Shown: positions 35,701 through 45,353 of the stretch, one piece after another
How the letters are laid out: each line of letters opens with the position of its first letter
How positions within the stretch are numbered: position 1 is the first letter of the stretch
Virus record (IMG/VR): IMGVR_UViG_3300030419_003532
Coordinates: 1-64,000 of that record
DNA: 64,000 nucleotides
Reading direction: 5' to 3' (one strand)
Origin: a virus
Position numbers and translations under genes: made by a program
The notes under the pieces: generated by a model
Databases searched by the model: none
Told to the model about the DNA's origin: nothing
Seen by the model: the letters and a program-made list of their open reading frames with translations, nothing else

Positions 35701-38700
35701 ATCCAGAATGGGGAGTTGAATATAGCGAATTAGAAAACTTTATAATTGGGGTTGGTTCTGTAGCTTTTGATTTAGCAATACCCGTTATAGGTAGTGGTGT
35801 AGGTAAGGTTAAAAGCGTTAAAATTGCTCAACAAAGAGCTTGGCTTAACGAGCAAAAACTTATAAAAATTCAACAATTTAGAAACCAGGGAATGAAAGGT
35901 AAGCAGTTACAAAATGCAATTATAAGAGCTGATTTAGCTATGGAGGCTCAGCTTGCAAAATATGCAACTAAAACTGGATATTATTCCTCTGCTGCTACTT
36001 TAGGTACTTGGTTTGCGGCTATGGATATGACTGCTCAATATAAAGAAACTCATGATGTTACAGAGATACATTATTCAGATGTTTTATTAGAAGGAGCGAA
36101 GGGAGGTGTTTTAGGGCCAGTAACTTTTGGAATAGCTAGAGGAACACAAAGAATTAATAAGTATGTTAAAGATAGAGGGCTCCCTCTTATTATAGAGAAA
36201 CCTCTTCTTGGATATACTTGGTTTCAAGGTGTTGCAGTTGAAGCAGGGGCTTTTATGACAGCTGAATCAATAGCACATGGTACAGCTCCTAGCTTTGAAC
36301 TTTATAAAGATAATTTAGCTTTTATATTAGGTCTTAGGTTTGCTAAAATGCCTTTTACTCTTGCACAGCATGAGGCTTGGGATTTTAAAAAATCTAATAA
36401 AGGCCCTTATAGTTTTAAACTTACGGAAGCAGAAAGAGAATATATGGGTATAGACTCTAAACTTAATGATGCACAAGTTTATAATGCTTTAGTTAGAGAA
36501 ATGAATAAATCTGAAAAAAGTGCTGAGGCTATGATGAATATTATGCCTATGAGTGTATTAAGTAAATATATTTGGGCTAATGTAGGAGGGAAAATTAATT
36601 TAAGTAATCCATTAGATGCTGTAGGAGTAGAATACAGGTCTGTTGAAGGAAAGCCTAATGTTGTGGAAGCTGTTAATTCTCAAGGAGAAGTTCTTTTTGT
36701 AGAAAGATTTAAATCTGAAAAAGAAGTTATTGAGTATATAAATAAAAAGAATACTGAAGCTCCAGGGGTTATAGCAAGAGAAATCCTAGAAAAGGATGTG
36801 TTAACGATAGAAAGTAAGGCTAAGCTTAAAGCTGCATTAGATAAATTAGGGGTAACAAGAGAAAGGGCTGAAGAGATACTTAATCAAGAAAAGAAAAACC
36901 CTGAAGAGCAAGTTGTATCAGATGCTGTCTCTGAAGCTGTAAAAAATGTTTATGCTGAACAAAAAACTAAACAAGACAAACAACAAAAAGAATTTGATGA
37001 TGCTATTAGAGAAGAAGCTGTTAAAGTATTAGAAAAAAATAATATTACAAAAGAAAACCCAAACTGGGATGAATTATTAGCTAAAGAAATATTAACTCAA
37101 ACAGAAAAAGCATTAAAGCAAGCAGAAGTAATTCAAACAGAAAAATTAAATAAGGCTGCAGAAATACTGTTAGAACAAGAACAAAAAGAAGCAGCTGGAA
37201 TTAAGGAGACTGATAACTGGATGATAAGGGTTAATTTAGCTTTGGGTAAAAAACCTGAAGCTCCTATTGAAGTAACTGCAGACAATATAAAGATTCTTAG
37301 AGAAAGTGCTATTACAGATAATCAAAAGGCTGCTGTTGAGGATATTATTAAAGCTACCGAATCTCTAAAAAACTTAAAAGGAAAAGTTATTGTTCATACA
37401 GATAATGCAAGTTATCAACAAGTATTAGACGCTGTTGAAAAAGGAAATATAGCTAATGTTACTGGTGGTCATAGGAATTTAAAAACTGGAGATATACATT
37501 ATAATTTAAATGCGGTTAATAAATGGACTGCCACTCATGAAGCGGGACATGCATGGACTGAAACTATTAGAGAAAAGAATCCTGAAAAATATCAAAAGAT
37601 TGAAGATAAGGTTTATGAGCTTATTAAAGATACTCCTGAATATGCTGGTATATTAGATTTTATATCTACAAAAACAGAAGGAGGAGAATTTGTTTATAAG
37701 ACAGAGCAACAACAAAAAAATGAAGCTTTAGTAGAATTTTCTGCTAGAGTAGCTAAAGGGGATTATAAAATAAAAGAAAATAATAAGTTTGTAAATAAAG
37801 CTAAGATACAATTAAATAAATTAATGGAAAGTATTGGGGTGGAATATAGATTTGCTACTAATGATGAAGTTATAAGTTTTGTAAATAAAATATCTAAGCA
37901 AGTAGGAAAGGGCAAGGTTCTTGAAGAGCAGGTACTTATAGAAGGGTTTAAAGATGAAGCTAATTTAACCAGAAGAGAAGAGGTTAGTAAAGATATGCCA
38001 AAGAATCAGCTTAGAGTAAACCAATCTAAAAAACAATTTGAAAAAGAGATTAAAGATATAATAGAAAAGAAAAAAGGTTCCTTCGCTAATATTACCGCTC
38101 AAAATCCAGGAGCAAAAGAATTATCTCCTGCAGAAAATGCAGAACGAAATAAAAAATTATATTCTAGGTTAGTAGAAATGGGATATAAACCTATTCTTAT
38201 TCAAGGGAAGCATGGGGTGGCAGAAGATTCTTTTTATGTTAAAGGAATAACTATAAAAGATGCTGTAAAATTAGGAAAAGAATTTGGTCAAGAATCTGTT
38301 GCTCATAGTGAAGGTTTATTATATACTAGCGGTAAGAATGAAGGTAAAATGCAGAAATCTACGGGTAAGGTTGAGTTTAATCAAGATGTAAAAGATTATT
38401 ATAGTATTATAGAAACTAAAGAAGGAGGATATAAATATCAAATTGGGTATGAAGAAAGTTTTGAAAATATTCCTTATGAACAAGTAAGAGGAGAGTATAC
38501 TTATTCTTCAATGGTTCGTGGAGAGAAAGCAGGTAGGAAAGAAAGTGATTTTAATGCTGGTATTGAATCTATTAAAGAAGGTTATTCTGATAATATTATG
38601 AGTATTGAAAAGAAATATGGTACTTCAATACCAGGAGATAAACAAAAAAATAAAGAAATTAAAAGGGTTAAAAAAGATTTAATAAAATATATAAAAGGCT

Positions 38701-41700
38701 CAGATTATTTGAGTAAAGGAGTTAAAAAATCTGTATTAGAAGAAGCTGTTAAAATAAAAACTTCTCAACAATTAGATAGATTTATATCTAATGTTGAAGA
38801 GATGTCTGAAGCTCAATCTTTATCATCTAATATATCTCATGTAAATAATTTAGGTAAAAAAGTAAAAAAGAAACAATCTAAAGGTCTTTATGGGGACAAA
38901 AGTAAACTTGTTGAAGAGTTTTTAAATAAAGATTTTTCACAGATAACAGACCCTGCTCTTGTAGCTGAAGTTAATAATATTTTAGTTGATTTAAATAGAC
39001 GTAAACAGCCTCTTGTAAACCCTAAAGAAATTGAGGTTCTTACAGAAAAATTAGATAATGTTATTGGTACTATAGAGGCTTCTCAACCTAAAATTCAAGG
39101 AGTTGAAAAGCTGAATACACGGATGGAAAAGATAGAATCAACATTAAAAGATGCAAAATTTGACGTAACATCTACAGAAGGGGCTAATGAAGTTATATCT
39201 TTAGGTAGAAGTATAGAAGCGTTAAAAAAATCTCTTTATTTATCAGAAACTGAAGGTAAGATAAGCCTTGCTGAATCTCAGAAAATACAAGAAAAAATTA
39301 TTAAATTATCATCTAAGATACAAGGAAAGGTTACTGAGTTTAATACAGAGCGATTTAACCTATCAAAAAATATATTAAAAAATTCTGATTTAAGCTCTTA
39401 TAATAAATATCAAAGAGAAATAATAGAGAAGCTTAAAGAAGTTGATTTTGTTGATAATATTGGGTATAATGACAATATGTATATTGCTTCTATAAATATA
39501 TCAAATGGATTCCCTCCTATTAATAATATAAGCAAACTATTAGTTGAAGCTAATAATGGAAGACACGGAAATAATCTATCAGATTTATTATCTGAAAGAA
39601 TAGATAAATGGGCTGGTAAGAAAAAGTATGGTGTTGGGAAAACAGGTTTATGGAGTATGATTCCAACAAATTCTAAATTATTACAAGAAAGGATGGGGTA
39701 TAGGCCTTTATCTTTAATTTCTGAATTTTTTAGAGCTGAAGCTGATGTTGAGCATGCTGGGTTAATAGATAAAGCTATTATTGCTCCTCTTACTAGAAGT
39801 TTTTCTAGACATGCAAAAGGGGTTAGAATGGATATAAATGAATGGCAAAATATTTATTCCTCTAAATTAGATAAGGTTTCAAATTGGATGATGGATGAAA
39901 CATCAGGAAGAATACTAGCGATTCCTTTTACTCAAAAATTAAATCCTCTTTATCATAAAAAGCAAAGTTCTGATAATAAGATAGGGGTTATATTAGCTCA
40001 GATAGAAAGAAACTCTCATGATGGTCAGAATGTTTTAAAAACTATAATAGAAAATAAAAGTTTATTTAATCATTATAGTAAATCAGAGCAATTATATTTA
40101 AAAACTATATATAAAAATCTTCCTAAAAAAACAGTTGATGGTAAGGAAGTGATAGATATTGATGCTGCTATTAAAGGATTGACTAAAAGAGAGAAAAAAA
40201 TTCTTGATAAATTTAGAGAGTTTACAGATAATGTTTTAAGTCCTAAACAGCAGCTTGCAAATGAATTACGTGGTATTCCTTTTGAAGTAGTAGAAAATTA
40301 CTTTCCTCATATATTAAAACCAGGACAGAAAGCTCCTGTTGTTGCTACAGAATTTGAACAATGGGCTGAAAATATTTTTATTAATAACAGTAAGATACAG
40401 TCTGATGCTGGTAAACAAAGAACTTCTACTGATATTTTAGCTTATGAATTTAATGTTAATAAAGTTATGATGGATAGAATTATGCAGGTGAATCGTGATT
40501 ATTATTTAACACAAACTATAAATGAAGTTCGTGAGTTAATAAATAATGGAAAATTAAATAGCGGAAAAGATTATCATATGTATTTTGATGCTTTATCTAA
40601 CAGAATGAGAGAAGCTGTAGAATTAGATTTACATAGAAGCTCTAGCTTAATAAATCAAGAGCTTTTATCTCCTTTTATGACTGCTACTTATAGTACAAAA
40701 TTATTAAGACCAGGGAGGTTGGCTGGTGAGGCTGTTAGTGAAACTATAAGGGTTGGAATAGGAGCTTCAGAAAGACCTTTTCAAGATTTGCCTAATTCTT
40801 TTAAATCTGTAGCTGATAGAGCTGAAACAAATATTTATAATTCTACAAAAATTGCTGAAGATTTATATCTAAAAACATTTTCACAAAATAGTGGTAAAAA
40901 TATTGGTAAAGAAAATATGAATACCGTATTAAACGAAATTTTAAAAATGACAGATAGTCCATTTATACATAGGTATTCAAGATGGGATGTTGAATTTGGA
41001 AAAGAAGTTGGGAGAGAGAAGGGTTATTTAAATAAATTTAGTAATTGGGGATTAAGTCTTGTAGATAGAAATACATTATTTATGGCTTATATGCCTGCCT
41101 TTAATAAAGAGTTTAAAAGCATAACTGGAAAAGAATTTGATTATTCTGCATTTAGAGACCCTAAATATAAAGAAACTCATAAACAAGCAATATTAGATGC
41201 TGCAGCTATTGGGGATAGAGCTGCTGCACAATGGAAGAATATTGCTGTAAAGGGAGCTGCTCCTTCAAAAATACGTACTCCTTTATCTTTATTTGATTTA
41301 GCTGGAGTAAAGAGAACTAGCGAATGGGCTCCTGTTTTAACCTATATGAGTTCTTTTGGTGCTCTAGAGACAGCTATGTATCAAAAATCAATTAGAGATG
41401 TTATGAGTGGAGAAAGTGCAAATACTAAAGCCTTAGGAGGTAAGAGGGCTGTTGCTATTCTTGGTGCTGGGATAACGTATGGTACTATTATTGGCCTTGA
41501 AATAGCATGGGGTAAACATCTTATGGATAGGCATATAATAGAGACAAGCGATGAGTATGACGCTATGAATAAGTATGACAAAGAACAAGCTTTAAAAGCA
41601 GTTGATGACGAGTGGAATGAATATGTAGACGGGGTTTTTAAGGTTAGTGGATTAAAAAAGCAGATAGTTTCTAATACTGCCTTTTTAGTTAACTCTAAAT

Positions 41701-42278
41701 ATTCTCAAGCTATGCGTATGTCTTTAGTGGGATTTGGAGGAGCATATCAGCAGTGGTTAAAATCTGATGAATCTACTAGAGAATTTGATAAATCTGCTTT
41801 AGTAGAAGAGAGTGAGGCTACAAAACAATGGCTTTCAGAAATTATGGGAGAAGATGGTAATAATGTAGACGCACTTCTTAGAGGGGGTATATACGCAAAG
41901 CCTGCTGCAGATGTAGGAGGTGTAGCAGAACAAATGCTTCCTCATATAGATATGGCTATGGAAGTTATGATTAAAGACTTTCCTAAAGATTTCTGGGAAT
42001 GGTATCAAGAAGGTCATCATGACCAGCTTGAAGGAGCTGCTTTAACACATGCTAAATACAGAGATGAATTACAGTTTGCTAACTTGGTTCAGCAAGGAAT
42101 AAGAATGTATTTTATGTTTAGAGGAACAGCAGTGCCTGGAGACAGATATGTATCAACATATTATAAAGAAATGATGAAAAGATACAACTATCCTACAGTA
42201 CCATATTTTAAAATGAAAGGAGAGGGACATGGAGAACCTGCAGGTTTTGGTAAACCAAAGGGTCATGGTAAAAGATAA
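32709..42278 (+). CDS. Giant internal virion protein with muralytic and metalloprotease motifs
   Basis: 3189 residues, the longest gene here. Residues about 380-540 resemble a lysozyme or transglycosylase domain: IIRSEATGYLTG with a candidate catalytic Glu, then SSAVGPYQIRYNEFK. Around residue 1608 is ATHEAGHAWTE, a zinc-protease HExxH-type helix with a downstream EALVEFSARVAKG. Hydrophobic stretches appear near 1035-1060 and 2930-2945. The rest is long charged helix. Such proteins travel in the head and help DNA cross the envelope. I see no RNA polymerase DxDxD motif. Confidence 0.75.
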   Translation: MLVEEQKYANVSEGIKSIFQLNKKEEDEGDVKNEKYNKDVDITSLSDSDLTPLQFAAKELALTMSDKPDITDEEIFELFPEFNNNPDILKSAKSMAFTFGGDALKKKDTTVVSEDSSEDVENLESETPSTSKDRQTLDNITSKWPALKNLGDIVLNPDESYDMSEYGAGFIEYQSPEQGAVTYAEGVTLEHPSPGNHAITYNPNKTNEQSIKLDMLHAMHSIPEYKGLYDEFATSFKSSKFEGEIKRSYKASKAEGYKDSYEVFETNFIDGIIRNLLFEGTPEDFKKHKYWDKASEVYLSDENIKSSFNELKTYLETGGEETEKVEFSEKDLKRAQSYIDKDFAADETVNKEAYDYLLSQQKPQKEIIPEIPSDFDSDVFKQGIIRSEATGYLTGTPDNLDDKDYSISSKHSSAVGPYQIRYNEFKDILKDKWGIKSKKEFIGNKKVQEEFMSYMLENKPGRYTYMANRIQKDYSEYIPKDMSYQDLVSLQHFIGHGNSRKLFAKVRDNKDFNSEDVYDFIPKGKNMSVGDYLKKMSVPKKSKEKEEPTGMLDKYGNYINPLDDPNLTAGGDDAVQAYVNSQIDDDEEEEKKKKKKSGIRYVEVLDADGTPIKIPEGRPGQSSEEYRKELNEAFESLANSETIEENNRIKKSLGYNIIDRAKEHGTTITAEEFQIVLGDAYQKFEESRLETYQKVIESIDNNKDMNPLNKGFIANVTELVKTEHLYTLHKALMERNIDLHPSQIDSERLKILPHVLHHYYSKLGEGDAYQEFVKYIEEKGGLEEIHKLNVEAWRSAIGGEQMVISNELMGGGVIEDAFGDIKDMTPAERSKYIINAAHHILEREKYDDIPESWISEVANVIANKYHKESPEYKDIEEEARVAALAVYNEENNTDYDTPGVEIQGFQQTIMELNESDLTVQEKVNIIKDKHNIIVKANGAWKWTDDYKNVLNDVIQKSDDKVWKKYVKDNGMEKFHLAEVFENSLAGQLFTLFIDRPINPEWGVEYSELENFIIGVGSVAFDLAIPVIGSGVGKVKSVKIAQQRAWLNEQKLIKIQQFRNQGMKGKQLQNAIIRADLAMEAQLAKYATKTGYYSSAATLGTWFAAMDMTAQYKETHDVTEIHYSDVLLEGAKGGVLGPVTFGIARGTQRINKYVKDRGLPLIIEKPLLGYTWFQGVAVEAGAFMTAESIAHGTAPSFELYKDNLAFILGLRFAKMPFTLAQHEAWDFKKSNKGPYSFKLTEAEREYMGIDSKLNDAQVYNALVREMNKSEKSAEAMMNIMPMSVLSKYIWANVGGKINLSNPLDAVGVEYRSVEGKPNVVEAVNSQGEVLFVERFKSEKEVIEYINKKNTEAPGVIAREILEKDVLTIESKAKLKAALDKLGVTRERAEEILNQEKKNPEEQVVSDAVSEAVKNVYAEQKTKQDKQQKEFDDAIREEAVKVLEKNNITKENPNWDELLAKEILTQTEKALKQAEVIQTEKLNKAAEILLEQEQKEAAGIKETDNWMIRVNLALGKKPEAPIEVTADNIKILRESAITDNQKAAVEDIIKATESLKNLKGKVIVHTDNASYQQVLDAVEKGNIANVTGGHRNLKTGDIHYNLNAVNKWTATHEAGHAWTETIREKNPEKYQKIEDKVYELIKDTPEYAGILDFISTKTEGGEFVYKTEQQQKNEALVEFSARVAKGDYKIKENNKFVNKAKIQLNKLMESIGVEYRFATNDEVISFVNKISKQVGKGKVLEEQVLIEGFKDEANLTRREEVSKDMPKNQLRVNQSKKQFEKEIKDIIEKKKGSFANITAQNPGAKELSPAENAERNKKLYSRLVEMGYKPILIQGKHGVAEDSFYVKGITIKDAVKLGKEFGQESVAHSEGLLYTSGKNEGKMQKSTGKVEFNQDVKDYYSIIETKEGGYKYQIGYEESFENIPYEQVRGEYTYSSMVRGEKAGRKESDFNAGIESIKEGYSDNIMSIEKKYGTSIPGDKQKNKEIKRVKKDLIKYIKGSDYLSKGVKKSVLEEAVKIKTSQQLDRFISNVEEMSEAQSLSSNISHVNNLGKKVKKKQSKGLYGDKSKLVEEFLNKDFSQITDPALVAEVNNILVDLNRRKQPLVNPKEIEVLTEKLDNVIGTIEASQPKIQGVEKLNTRMEKIESTLKDAKFDVTSTEGANEVISLGRSIEALKKSLYLSETEGKISLAESQKIQEKIIKLSSKIQGKVTEFNTERFNLSKNILKNSDLSSYNKYQREIIEKLKEVDFVDNIGYNDNMYIASINISNGFPPINNISKLLVEANNGRHGNNLSDLLSERIDKWAGKKKYGVGKTGLWSMIPTNSKLLQERMGYRPLSLISEFFRAEADVEHAGLIDKAIIAPLTRSFSRHAKGVRMDINEWQNIYSSKLDKVSNWMMDETSGRILAIPFTQKLNPLYHKKQSSDNKIGVILAQIERNSHDGQNVLKTIIENKSLFNHYSKSEQLYLKTIYKNLPKKTVDGKEVIDIDAAIKGLTKREKKILDKFREFTDNVLSPKQQLANELRGIPFEVVENYFPHILKPGQKAPVVATEFEQWAENIFINNSKIQSDAGKQRTSTDILAYEFNVNKVMMDRIMQVNRDYYLTQTINEVRELINNGKLNSGKDYHMYFDALSNRMREAVELDLHRSSSLINQELLSPFMTATYSTKLLRPGRLAGEAVSETIRVGIGASERPFQDLPNSFKSVADRAETNIYNSTKIAEDLYLKTFSQNSGKNIGKENMNTVLNEILKMTDSPFIHRYSRWDVEFGKEVGREKGYLNKFSNWGLSLVDRNTLFMAYMPAFNKEFKSITGKEFDYSAFRDPKYKETHKQAILDAAAIGDRAAAQWKNIAVKGAAPSKIRTPLSLFDLAGVKRTSEWAPVLTYMSSFGALETAMYQKSIRDVMSGESANTKALGGKRAVAILGAGITYGTIIGLEIAWGKHLMDRHIIETSDEYDAMNKYDKEQALKAVDDEWNEYVDGVFKVSGLKKQIVSNTAFLVNSKYSQAMRMSLVGFGGAYQQWLKSDESTREFDKSALVEESEATKQWLSEIMGEDGNNVDALLRGGIYAKPAADVGGVAEQMLPHIDMAMEVMIKDFPKDFWEWYQEGHHDQLEGAALTHAKYRDELQFANLVQQGIRMYFMFRGTAVPGDRYVSTYYKEMMKRYNYPTVPYFKMKGEGHGEPAGFGKPKGHGKR

Positions 42279-42324
42279 TTAAATCATGATGATAGTGATT
42301 TGAATAAAATAATTAACATAGAAC

Positions 42325-42355
42325 TTGTTAATAAGAATAAAAAACATTATATTTG
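42325..42355 (+). promoter_or_regulatory. Promoter of the 42378 onward genes
   Basis: TTG at 42325-42327, a 20-nt spacer, TATATTTG at 42348-42355, and an A-rich leader to the ATG at 42378. A complete two-box promoter in the 99-bp gap after the giant gene. Confidence 0.75.
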
Positions 42356-42377
42356 TAACTAATAAAAATTTAAAAAA

Positions 42378-43037
42378 ATGAATCAAACGGATTATTTAGC
42401 ATTAGGGATGGGAGGGCCTACCTTGCTAATGCACGATGGAGACGCATGTGCTCAAATAAGAGGGTTTGCAGTTCAAGCTTTAGAAGACTGTGTATTTTCT
42501 GAATTTAGTTTAAACACATTTCCATTTGTGACTTATGATGGTCAACCAGACTACATAGAATCTTCAACACACGGAAGTGATTTAGTAACTTTAACTGCAC
42601 ATCAATTTAAAACAGGAGACAAAGTTGTTGTTTCTACAAATGGTAAAGCTTCTTTGCCTAACGGATTATCTGATGACCAGATATATTATATAATAAAAGC
42701 TTCTGATGACACAGTTAAGTTTGCTTTATCTTATGCTAATGCAATTGCAGGAACCGTTGTAGCTACGTCAAGTGATGGAAGTAGTATTACAAATGCTACT
42801 ATACAAAAAGTAACTGACGAAAATTTAGCTACTCATCGTAGTAATACAAAACAAGCTACATTTACTATATCAGGAGGTAGTGCTTTAGAGATAACTAAAC
42901 ATGTAGATGGTAATACAGATATGTTTGACACAGATGGAGCTGAAGATGTAAAACTTCCTAAAGGCATGACTGTATATTTACCTGTATGGGCTATTACCCT
43001 TACTACTGGTGCTTGTATAGTTTATACTAGAAAATAA
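42378..43037 (+). CDS. Structural protein with HGLKTGDxV-type domain
   Basis: 219 residues. Around residues 65-135 is the phage fibre or decoration motif TAHQFKTGDKVVVSTNGKASLPNGLSDDQIYYIIKASDDTVKFALSYANAIAGTVV, a diverged relative of the one in 6285-7274. An acidic, beta-rich remainder follows. First gene after a full promoter, followed within one base by 43039. Likely a virion surface or capsid decoration protein. Confidence 0.7.
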   Translation: MNQTDYLALGMGGPTLLMHDGDACAQIRGFAVQALEDCVFSEFSLNTFPFVTYDGQPDYIESSTHGSDLVTLTAHQFKTGDKVVVSTNGKASLPNGLSDDQIYYIIKASDDTVKFALSYANAIAGTVVATSSDGSSITNATIQKVTDENLATHRSNTKQATFTISGGSALEITKHVDGNTDMFDTDGAEDVKLPKGMTVYLPVWAITLTTGACIVYTRK

Positions 43038-43038
43038 A

Positions 43039-43317
43039 ATGGGAGGAAGTCTAGGGTTAGGATTAGGTTTTGAAGAGCATAATGTTGCTTCTGATGCGGC
43101 AGCAGCAATTATAGACGGTTCTTGCTTCTGGATTAAAACAGGTACGGGAGCTAGTGCAGAATTAAAACCTTATGAGAAAGGAACTGTAACTGACTATAAT
43201 TTGATATGGGATTTAGATGTTAGTCCAGGACTTAATAATTATATGCCTGAGTCATCTCCTGCCACAGATTGTAACTGGGAAAAAGACGGCTCAAATATAA
43301 TGCCTATAAGCACTTAA
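43039..43317 (+). CDS. 92-aa hypothetical structural protein
   Basis: 92 residues, Gly-rich at the N-terminus (GGSLGLGLGFEE), acidic and with few basic residues. It follows the preceding gene by one base and stops right before the hairpin element at 43318. Probably a minor virion protein by context. Confidence 0.6.
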   Translation: MGGSLGLGLGFEEHNVASDAAAAIIDGSCFWIKTGTGASAELKPYEKGTVTDYNLIWDLDVSPGLNNYMPESSPATDCNWEKDGSNIMPIST

Positions 43318-43346
43318 TATGCCGTGGGATTCCCATAAATAAATAA
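43318..43346 (+). promoter_or_regulatory. 5'-leader hairpin element, copy B
   Basis: Reads TATGCCGTGGGATTCCCAT followed by AAATAAATAAC. TGGG and CCCA (43325-43328, 43332-43335) pair around ATT. A 35-nt A/T-rich stretch leads to the ATG at 43371. Copy C upstream of 61781 has the same text with TGGC/GCCA, so paired bases change together. Confidence 0.55.
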
Positions 43347-43370
43347 CTAAATAAATTAAATTTAAGAAAA

Positions 43371-43586
43371 ATGGCAAAAGAAAATAATGTTGAAATAGAC
43401 AAAAACGCAAAAATAGAAAAGAAACCTATTAGTCTTGAAGAGAAAAGACTTATAGAACTAAGAAATAAAATGTCTGAAAAGATAGAGGATGTACAAGATT
43501 TAGACGAATATGTAAAAATATATATGACATTAGTATTAAGTTATGCATCTACATTAAATATAAATTTTGATAATTTAAAAGAATAA
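43371..43586 (+). CDS. 71-aa charged helical protein
   Basis: 71 residues, very rich in Lys and Glu, predicted one or two helices (SLEEKRLIELRNKMSEKIEDVQDLDEYVKIYM). It is preceded by the hairpin element at 43318-43346, so its translation may be regulated. No family recognised; it could be a chaperone for the fibre genes that follow. Confidence 0.6.
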   Translation: MAKENNVEIDKNAKIEKKPISLEEKRLIELRNKMSEKIEDVQDLDEYVKIYMTLVLSYASTLNINFDNLKE

Positions 43587-43590
43587 AATT

Positions 43591-44514
43591 ATGGCAACAC
43601 CAAATATAGTACCTAGAAACGATGGAGAAGGGGGTTTAGGAACCGCAGCAAAAGGTTGGGGCGGTGCCTTTATAACAAATAAAACAGCAAGTAGTGCTAC
43701 TGAAGGTGGTAAATTAGTATTAGCAGCTGATGACGGTGCGACAATAGCACAAAACCATAGGTTAGGAGTTATAGAATTTAAAGGAGCTGAAGATTCTAGT
43801 AGCAACCTAACTGTAGGAGCAAGAATTGAGGCTATTGTTCATGATGATTGGTCTCCCTCATCAAATAATTGTAATTTAGATTTTTATACCACATCTGGAA
43901 ATGCATCAGAAGCTAAAGTGTTAAGATTAGATAAAGATAAATTAGCTACATTTGAAGGGGCTGTAAAGGCTAGTAATGATTCTGTAACTGGAAGAAATTA
44001 CAGGACAATATATGTGGATGCAGGAGCAATGGTTCCTACAGAAACAAACGGAGCTCAAGCTGGTACAGAAGAGCTAGCAACTAATGATGTTATGGTTGAT
44101 TACTTTGCTTTTGATGCAAGTACAGATGAGAAAGTGCAATTTAAAATGGTTATGCCTGAGCAATGGGACAATGGAACTATTAAGGCTAAATTTTATTGGA
44201 AATCGTCAAATACAGATACAGGAACCGTTGCTTGGTTTATACAAGCTGTAGCACATGCAGATAGTGCAGTTTTAGATACAGCTTTTGGTACTGCCGTAAC
44301 AGCAACAGCTGATGCAGGTAGTGGTACAGATAATGATTTACATATAACAGCTGCTTCTGCCGCTATGACTGTAGCTGGTAGTCCAGCGGAAGGCGAGATG
44401 GTAATGTTTCAGATATATAGAGATGTTAGTGCTGATAATTATAATGCAGACGCTCACTTGTTAGGTGTAAACCTACAATATAGAGAATCAGCAACAGCAA
44501 GTGCTGCTTGGTAA
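43591..44514 (+). CDS. Tail fibre or decoration protein, marine phage type
   Basis: 307 residues. The N-terminus PNIVPRNDGEGGLGTAAKGWGGAFI is the usual start of marine phage fibre proteins. Residues about 135-300 form a widespread C-terminal module: IYVDAGAMVPTETNGAQAG, MVMPEQWDNGTIKAKFYWKSS, and AHLLGVNLQYRES at the end. Likely a virion surface protein, possibly receptor-facing. Confidence 0.75.
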   Translation: MATPNIVPRNDGEGGLGTAAKGWGGAFITNKTASSATEGGKLVLAADDGATIAQNHRLGVIEFKGAEDSSSNLTVGARIEAIVHDDWSPSSNNCNLDFYTTSGNASEAKVLRLDKDKLATFEGAVKASNDSVTGRNYRTIYVDAGAMVPTETNGAQAGTEELATNDVMVDYFAFDASTDEKVQFKMVMPEQWDNGTIKAKFYWKSSNTDTGTVAWFIQAVAHADSAVLDTAFGTAVTATADAGSGTDNDLHITAASAAMTVAGSPAEGEMVMFQIYRDVSADNYNADAHLLGVNLQYRESATASAAW

Positions 44515-44526
44515 TAAATAAATAAC

Positions 44527-45342
44527 ATGCATACAGGAAGACATAGATATAGAACTCATGCTGGTATACCTCATGGAAGTACTGTAAATGCTGGTACAGA
44601 TTTAGAAATATGTTATTTGTGGAAACAAGCAGTGACATATGCAGGGGCAGAACATACTACTGAAGAAGATGAAAGTGCTACAGTAAATTTGGTTTCTTTA
44701 TGGCGAGACAGTGGTGCTAACGGTAATAATGCGTCACAAGAAACTGATGAGGTAAAACCTGTGTATCAAAGCGATGGAGGTATAGATTTTCAGAATAAAG
44801 GGGATAACGCTAGTTATGCAGATGAAATGGAATTTACTAAATTTAATACCGCTGCCAATACAGACTTTATTTCTTTTATAGTATGTAGTTTAGGTAATGT
44901 AGCTACATCTTGTTATTTATCAGATGGTGGGGCAGAGGTATTACAATATACCAGTGCAACTCAACATCAGTTTAAAACAAGTTCTACAAGTAATATGACT
45001 CATGGCGGAGGAACAGTTAGTGGAGGAAGTTTATTTCAACATACAGCCGATGAAAAACATCTTATGGTTGTACATAGAACAAATGGAAGTACTGGGACTA
45101 TGAAGATATATAAAAACGGAATAGTTTGTAATGGACATAATAATAACGGAACTACAAATGCAAATGCTTTTGATTTGAAATGGTTAGGGGCAAAAAATAG
45201 TGCTTCAAACTGGTTTGACGGAGTAATGTATGATGTAATTTTTATAAACGGAAATTCAGCAACCGATAGGAATAGAGAGTTAATAACAAATTATTTATTA
45301 ACAAAACATGGTATAGAGTTTCAAAGTAATTCTGACGCTTAA
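44527..45342 (+). CDS. LamG / concanavalin A-like lectin protein
   Basis: 271 residues. Residues about 50-265 read as a LamG-type jelly roll: VNLVSLWRDSGANGNNASQ, YQSDGGIDFQNKGD, GTMKIYKNGIVCNGHNNN and the closing WFDGVMYDVIFINGNSATDRNRELITNYLLTKHG. Such modules bind glycans and are common in phage receptor-binding proteins. Placed between the fibre gene and an outer-membrane-like gene. Confidence 0.75.
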   Translation: MHTGRHRYRTHAGIPHGSTVNAGTDLEICYLWKQAVTYAGAEHTTEEDESATVNLVSLWRDSGANGNNASQETDEVKPVYQSDGGIDFQNKGDNASYADEMEFTKFNTAANTDFISFIVCSLGNVATSCYLSDGGAEVLQYTSATQHQFKTSSTSNMTHGGGTVSGGSLFQHTADEKHLMVVHRTNGSTGTMKIYKNGIVCNGHNNNGTTNANAFDLKWLGAKNSASNWFDGVMYDVIFINGNSATDRNRELITNYLLTKHGIEFQSNSDA

Positions 45343-45353
45343 AAAACAAGGTT

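Noticed and set aside
32709-42278. Possibility that the giant protein is a virion RNA polymerase
   Set aside because: I could not find a DxDxD-type or T7-type polymerase motif; the visible motifs are muralytic and protease-like.
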